From positions 1-11,870 of the forward strand of contig JADLHH010000013.1 of NCBI GenBank assembly GCA_020848855.1: DNA of 11,870 nt, given 5' to 3'. The translations under genes and the position numbers were made by a program. Positions within the stretch are counted from its first letter, which is position 1, and each line of letters opens with the position of its first letter. Shown piece after piece: positions 8,491 to 11,870 of the stretch. The notes under the pieces were generated by a model. The model saw nothing but the letters and a program-made list of their open reading frames with translations. It did no database searches and was not told where the DNA came from. The DNA is from Anaerolineae bacterium (GTDB taxonomy: Bacteria > Chloroflexota > Anaerolineae > Aggregatilineales > Phototrophicaceae).

Positions 8491-8601
8491 GTGCTGAGTA
8501 CTGAGTGCCGAGTGCTGAGTCAAAGGCAGAACATGGTTGGCTGCCTCCCGAACGATCTGTTTTAAGCCTTTACTCAGTACTCAGCACCCGGCACTCAGCA
8601 C
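8491..8601. repeat. Long inverted heptanucleotide repeat between the protease-like gene and tlyA
   Basis: The left arm (8491-8527) contains four tandem seven-base units of pattern GTRCYGA, then GTCAAAGGC. The right arm (8566-8601) is the near reverse complement: GCCTTT followed by units of pattern ACTCAGY with one CCGG variant. Arms of 36-37 bases match at about 30 positions and enclose a loop of 38 bases. The element begins five bases after the protease-like stop codon region and ends about ten bases before the tlyA ATG, so it occupies the entire intergenic gap. Confidence 0.8.
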
Positions 8602-8606
8602 ATCTT

Positions 8607-10895
8607 TTATCCTCTCGTCAGATAGATCGGCACGTTGACGGAATCCATGTCGGTCGTCACTTCGACGGCGTCCGCCGCGATGGGCAGGTAGCCTTCGGCG
8701 ATGACGAAAACACTGTAGAGCACGGCTGGCTGGAGCAGCCGGTCGATCAGAAAGCTGCCGGTGGTGTCAGTGACCGCCATCGCGTAAACCTGATTCTGGC
8801 TCCACTGTTCGGTGAACTCGGAGACCGAAAAGTCCTCGCTGATCACGACCACGCTCACGCCGGGGATGCCGACGTAGGTTTCGCCATCGAGCACCTGTCC
8901 GCGCATCTGCACGCCGGTCGCCTGGGCGAAACGGTCGATGGGAAGTTGACCGATGCCGACACGCGCTTCGGTCGATTCGAACGACACCTTGCCGATGAAT
9001 AATTCCATCCGATACGTGCCGTCGGGCACGCCGCCGCTGCTCGCCAGCCGGATCAGGAAATTATCGCCGCTTTCCGCGTTGTTCCAGGGCTGGGTCTGCT
9101 CGTAGAACACGTCGCCGTCCACCGACCAGCGCATCGTCCACAGCGTCCCCTGCGCGATCTGTTCCCAGTCGAACAGCGCGTAAATTGCCGGCGCGCCCGC
9201 CGAAATGCCCGTGATCGGCGGTGATTGAATCGCTTCTTCGGCGCTGTTGGCGGTCGTGAAATGGGCATCGCCGAAGATGCGGGCGTAAGCGCCTTCCTGC
9301 GCCCCCGCCAGCGTGAAATCGGATGTTGCCGCGAGCCGGATGCTGCTTTCTTCCTGTATGTATAACTCGAGGCGGTAGCTGCCCGGAAGCAGCCCGTTGG
9401 GGTCCTGCACGCTGATGGTCTTTGCGCCGCTCGCGCCGTCCGACCAGGTGAATTCGTCGCGCCGGACTTCGCTGCCCTGGTAATACCACACGGCGGTCCA
9501 GGGCGTGCCATCGACCATGTTGCGGTAGATGAAGCGAGCGCTGGCGACGCTGCCGGTCGGCAGTACCCAGCCGTTGCCGAGCACGTTCCCGCGCAAATCC
9601 TGAATGCCGAACACGAGGTCGCTGAACGCCGGCACGGCTTGCGGCGCTTGCCCCACCAGCAGGCGCTTGCTGTCGGCGGCGTTGCCGTCGATGAACAGCG
9701 TGAAGTCGTATATGCCGTTGGGCCACGGCTGCCCGGTGCTGCCCACGTACCACACACCGTTCCTGCCGCCGCTCCAGCGCACCGGCGACAGGCTGAACGC
9801 CGGGTTGGGGATGCCGCCGCTGGTCACGCGCACTTCATAGACGGTTTCCGGCGTCATGTCGGCGTAGTTGAAGAACAGGTATACGCTGTCCGTGCCCGAC
9901 GGCAGGCTGGTGACGACGCTGCTCGGCATCTGCGCCTCGTTGACCGACGGCGAGAAGAACAGGCGGCTGAAGCGCGGCGTTCCGGCTGCCTGTGTTTGGC
10001 TGCCGGACACGCCGATGGTGTCCAGTTGCAGGTCGAGCGATGCGGCGCGCAGCAGCGGGCGGACGAAGCTCGACGGTCGCAGCGAATTGATGAAGCCGCC
10101 GACTGGCACGCAGATGTCGCTGCTGTTCATCGCGCCGTCGCCGTTGGTGTCCTGAAGCGTGACGCACCGCGCGTCCGGTGATAATCCGATCACCGGCGAG
10201 GTGGTCGGCACGCCGATCAGCCGTCCCTGCTGGTCGTAAACGCCGCCGCCGGTCATCGTGCCGGGGATCGACGCGCTCGTTTTGATCCACGACTTGCTGC
10301 CGCCGCTTGGCTCGGTGGTGAAGCCGCTGACCGTGCCGCGCTCGATGCCGACGGGTGTGTCGCCCAAGTCGGGATAACCGATTGTCGTGACGGTGGCGTC
10401 GAGCGCCAGCGCGTCCGAGTCGCCCAGTTCGACGTAGGGCAGCGCCAGCGCCGCCGGGTCGACGATGCGCCCGTCGTTCTGCCGCGTGATGCGCAGCAGC
10501 GCCAGGTCGAGACCCGCGTCCGCCTGTGCGACTTCCGCCTGATACACTGGTACGGGCGGCTCGTCCAGCCGGATGCTCATCGAGACGATCAGGGTATCGC
10601 CGGGACAGCTTCGGTTGGCGACGGTGTTGTGCGCGTTGGTCAGGATCAGCCCATCGCGGCTGACGATTGTGCCGGAGCCGACGCAGTTGATCGTGAGCTG
10701 GTCGGCGCTGGCGGTCGCCTGCATGATGAAGACCGTCGCCTGCTGGATGCGCGCGAGGTCGAATTCCTGCGCGGCAGCCGAGCGGGCGGAAACCAGCAGG
10801 AATACCAGGTTGAAAGTTAAAAGTTGAAAGTTAAAGGGGAAGCTCCTTTTAACTTTTAACCGGTTACTTTTGACTCGTTTAGAATTCCAGATCAT
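8607..10895 (-). CDS. Secreted trypsin-fold (Do/HtrA-like) protein with Thr at the nucleophile position and C-terminal repeats
   Basis: The 762-residue protein begins with a basic n-region (KRVKSNRLKVKR, 6-17), a hydrophobic core to about 36 and a likely signal-peptidase site after SAAA (42). Residues 45-285 form a chymotrypsin-like domain of HtrA type: GSGTIVSRDGLILTNAH gives His89 and GLDLALL gives Asp130. The nucleophile loop is GTMTGGGVYD (212-221) instead of G-N-S-G-G, placing Thr215 where Ser is expected. An insert at 244-262 has a calcium-loop pattern DTNGDGAMNSSD between two cysteines. Three related units of about 110 residues follow (308-415, 423-530, 536-648), then a carboxypeptidase-regulatory-like beta-sandwich (660-750). 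No PDZ domain is seen. The ATG at 10895 is chosen for GAGAGG at 10908-10903; it overlaps the upstream gene end by 17 bases. The molecular target is unknown, and it may be a non-proteolytic scaffold. Confidence 0.85.
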   Translation of the reverse strand: MIWNSKRVKSNRLKVKRSFPFNFQLLTFNLVFLLVSARSAAAQEFDLARIQQATVFIMQATASADQLTINCVGSGTIVSRDGLILTNAHNTVANRSCPGDTLIVSMSIRLDEPPVPVYQAEVAQADAGLDLALLRITRQNDGRIVDPAALALPYVELGDSDALALDATVTTIGYPDLGDTPVGIERGTVSGFTTEPSGGSKSWIKTSASIPGTMTGGGVYDQQGRLIGVPTTSPVIGLSPDARCVTLQDTNGDGAMNSSDICVPVGGFINSLRPSSFVRPLLRAASLDLQLDTIGVSGSQTQAAGTPRFSRLFFSPSVNEAQMPSSVVTSLPSGTDSVYLFFNYADMTPETVYEVRVTSGGIPNPAFSLSPVRWSGGRNGVWYVGSTGQPWPNGIYDFTLFIDGNAADSKRLLVGQAPQAVPAFSDLVFGIQDLRGNVLGNGWVLPTGSVASARFIYRNMVDGTPWTAVWYYQGSEVRRDEFTWSDGASGAKTISVQDPNGLLPGSYRLELYIQEESSIRLAATSDFTLAGAQEGAYARIFGDAHFTTANSAEEAIQSPPITGISAGAPAIYALFDWEQIAQGTLWTMRWSVDGDVFYEQTQPWNNAESGDNFLIRLASSGGVPDGTYRMELFIGKVSFESTEARVGIGQLPIDRFAQATGVQMRGQVLDGETYVGIPGVSVVVISEDFSVSEFTEQWSQNQVYAMAVTDTTGSFLIDRLLQPAVLYSVFVIAEGYLPIAADAVEVTTDMDSVNVPIYLTRG
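8952..9974 (-). repeat. Three tandem protein repeat units of about 110 residues in the secreted protein
   Basis: Each unit ends with a similar strand: PNGIYDFTLFIDG (392-404), LPGSYRLELYIQE (503-515) and PDGTYRMELFIGK (624-636). Each also has a central Trp-rich strand such as TAVWYYQG (467-474) or TMRWSVDG (587-594). They look like beta-sandwich modules that diverged after duplication. Similarity was judged by eye. Confidence 0.6.
10809..10860. repeat. Heptanucleotide inverted repeat inside the signal peptide coding region
   Basis: Plus-strand positions 10809-10836 hold four seven-base units alternating GTTGAAA and GTTAAAR. Positions 10845-10860 carry the inverse, two units of GTTAAAA plus GG on the minus strand. 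A loop of eight bases separates the arms. On the minus strand this encodes residues 13-29 of the secreted trypsin-fold protein. Confidence 0.75.
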
Positions 10896-11481
10896 CGAGA
10901 AACCTCTCAAATGTCGGCAGGTTTTCGTCGAAGGTGTCCGCGTCGGATAAGAATGTGACGATAATCGCCTGCCCACGTCGGATGGTCAGGATGTCCATGC
11001 CTTCGACGACGGTCGGGACTGTCTCCAGAAATGGGTTGTCGTCCGTCGAGACGTAGACGTAGACCATCGAAGTCGCTTCCTGCTCGTCGGGCAGGGTGTA
11101 TGGCTGGCGCGACAGCACCCGGTAGCCGGAGAGCGTGCTGACACGGCTCAGCGAGAGCGCATCCAGCAGATTACGGGCGCTCGTGTTGAGGCTCACCGGC
11201 TGCACGTCCACCTGAATCGACGTTTTGAAGCCAAGCTGGGCGAGGTCGCGCACGCGGAAAATGTAGCTGCCGCCGGTGTCAATCAGCCAGCGCTGCGGGT
11301 ATGCCGCCCGGATGCCGACTTCGCTGTTGACGTATGGAACGGTGGCGTTGAGCGTCACCACGCGCAGGTTGTAGCCGATGAAGATGGCGAGCGCGGCGTA
11401 GATGAAGACGAAGTAGTGGCTCCAGCGCTGGCGCTGCGTGAGTTCTTCGCGCTGTGGCGCGCCAATCTCGATGACTGCCAT
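10879..11481 (-). CDS. Single-pass membrane protein with a PsbP-like extracytoplasmic domain
   Basis: The 200-residue protein has a hydrophilic N-terminus of about 20 residues, one membrane segment (about 22-45, HYFVFIYAALAIFIGY core) and an outer domain of about 150 residues. The AAYPQRWLI stretch (59-67) and the ending VTFLSDADTFDENLPTFERFLDDL (about 175-198) resemble PsbP-like or DUF1795-type domains, where a Y-P-x-x-W turn and an F-x-x-x-L-x-x-F-x-x-I/L ending are common. This assignment is by pattern only. The ATG at 11481 follows a GAGG site (about 11493-11490) inside the previous gene, whose stop lies three bases upstream. It overlaps the secreted protein gene by 17 bases at its end, so the three genes are probably co-translated. 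Role unknown, likely in the envelope. Confidence 0.8.
   Translation of the reverse strand: MAVIEIGAPQREELTQRQRWSHYFVFIYAALAIFIGYNLRVVTLNATVPYVNSEVGIRAAYPQRWLIDTGGSYIFRVRDLAQLGFKTSIQVDVQPVSLNTSARNLLDALSLSRVSTLSGYRVLSRQPYTLPDEQEATSMVYVYVSTDDNPFLETVPTVVEGMDILTIRRGQAIIVTFLSDADTFDENLPTFERFLDDLEF
10903..10908 (-). promoter_or_regulatory. Shine-Dalgarno sequence fixing the start of the secreted trypsin-fold protein
   Basis: GAGAGG on the minus strand is seven bases before the ATG at 10895. It lies within the end of the upstream gene, as expected for translational coupling. No ATG, GTG or TTG occurs in frame between the downstream heptamer repeat and codon 58. Confidence 0.65.
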
Positions 11482-11484
11482 CCG

Positions 11485-11870
11485 CTACACCTCACGCCCG
11501 GCGGCAGCTTCGCGCGCCTGTCGCTCGGCGTTGCTGTACAGGAACGCCACGATGACGCCGAACGCCAGCACCAGCACGACTGAAAAGACGAAGCCGAGGA
11601 TCGGCTTGGGTGTGCTGCTGCTTGCCGAAAACACGCCGAGGATCAGGTCGATGATCGACGGCGTTTCGCCGGGGGTTGGCAGCACGAACGCGGCGTTGGT
11701 CAAGCCAGAGCGAATCGGGATCGCCGCGCCGTTGATCAGCGCGGCGAATGCTACCGTGAGCGTGAGCAGGAAGGGCATCGGGTTGTCGAAGCGGACTTCC
11801 GAAAGCCCGTAGCCGACGATCAGGCTGCCCGCCAGATTGACGGCGACGTTGCTGAACACCTGCATCGCCA
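11485..11870 (-). CDS. Membrane protein, partial (5' end lies beyond the window)
   Basis: At least 128 codons are open to the window edge; the first ATG in view is at 11865, but the true start may be outside. The visible part is strongly hydrophobic, with about four likely membrane segments: VAVNLAGSLIVGYGL, PFLLTLTVAFAALINGAAI, a shorter IIDLILGVF segment and ILGFVFSVVLVLAFGVIVAF. A short charged tail (NAERQAREAAAGREV) follows. I do not recognise a family. Its stop codon is three bases before the start of the PsbP-like membrane protein gene, so the two are in one operon and may form an envelope complex with the secreted trypsin-fold protein; that is inference. Confidence 0.65.
   Translation of the reverse strand, partial: AMQVFSNVAVNLAGSLIVGYGLSEVRFDNPMPFLLTLTVAFAALINGAAIPIRSGLTNAAFVLPTPGETPSIIDLILGVFSASSSTPKPILGFVFSVVLVLAFGVIVAFLYSNAERQAREAAAGREV

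Noticed and set aside
8482..8523. N-terminal extension of TlyA to 8523
   Set aside because: The extra 14 residues are the heptamer repeat in translation, and TlyA proteins normally start at the MKQRLD-like segment.
8531..8563. Ten-codon plus-strand mini-frame in the loop of the tlyA inverted repeat
   Set aside because: No ribosome site precedes it and nothing marks it as translated; it is likely chance.
8505..9002. A 165-codon plus-strand frame beginning in the heptamer element
   Set aside because: Its start is translated repeat and the rest is antisense to the secreted protein gene.

Overview
The window looks like a chromosomal segment of a GC-rich bacterium. The gene set and the many short heptanucleotide repeats between genes would fit a member of the Chloroflexota (Anaerolineae-like). 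That assignment is an inference from general gene and repeat style, since there is no rRNA or other marker here. I see no mobile element, CRISPR array, phage gene, tRNA or rRNA. Coding density is high and no gene-free stretch reaches 300 bases.

Layout. (1) Positions 39-1696, plus strand: a type II NADH:quinone oxidoreductase-like flavoprotein, then a small unrecognised 102-residue protein with its own likely promoter, ending in a bidirectional terminator. (2) Positions 1755-4028, minus strand: an orphan MalK/UgpC/MsmX-type ABC ATPase with its own terminator, followed by a FemAB/CelD-like GNAT acyltransferase. Both start at GTG codons chosen by strong Shine-Dalgarno sequences. (3) Positions 4199-5703, plus strand: cinA, with an apparently dead C-terminal deamidase domain, overlapped at its 3' end by a small cupin-like gene whose frame is broken by what looks like a 10-base duplication. 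(4) Positions 5804-11870, minus strand, transcribed right to left: a partial membrane protein, a single-pass membrane protein with a PsbP-like outer domain, a large secreted trypsin-fold protein with Thr at the Ser position, tlyA (rRNA 2'-O-methyltransferase) and lepA (elongation factor 4).

The three genes at the right edge overlap or nearly touch. They look like one transcription unit for cell-envelope or extracellular proteins. tlyA and lepA both act on ribosomes, but lepA has its own extended -10 promoter and need not depend on tlyA transcription.

The most unusual structure is a set of three different heptanucleotide repeat clusters, each arranged as an inverted pair: at 5706-5800 around the cupin/lepA terminator, at 8491-8601 between the protease-like gene and tlyA, and at 10809-10860. 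The last lies inside the reading frame and encodes much of the signal peptide of the secreted protein. I did not find a defence system or an obviously new multi-gene system. The best leads are the repeat-derived signal peptide, the repaired-by-10-bases cupin gene, the Thr-for-Ser protease fold and the degenerate CinA C-terminal domain.
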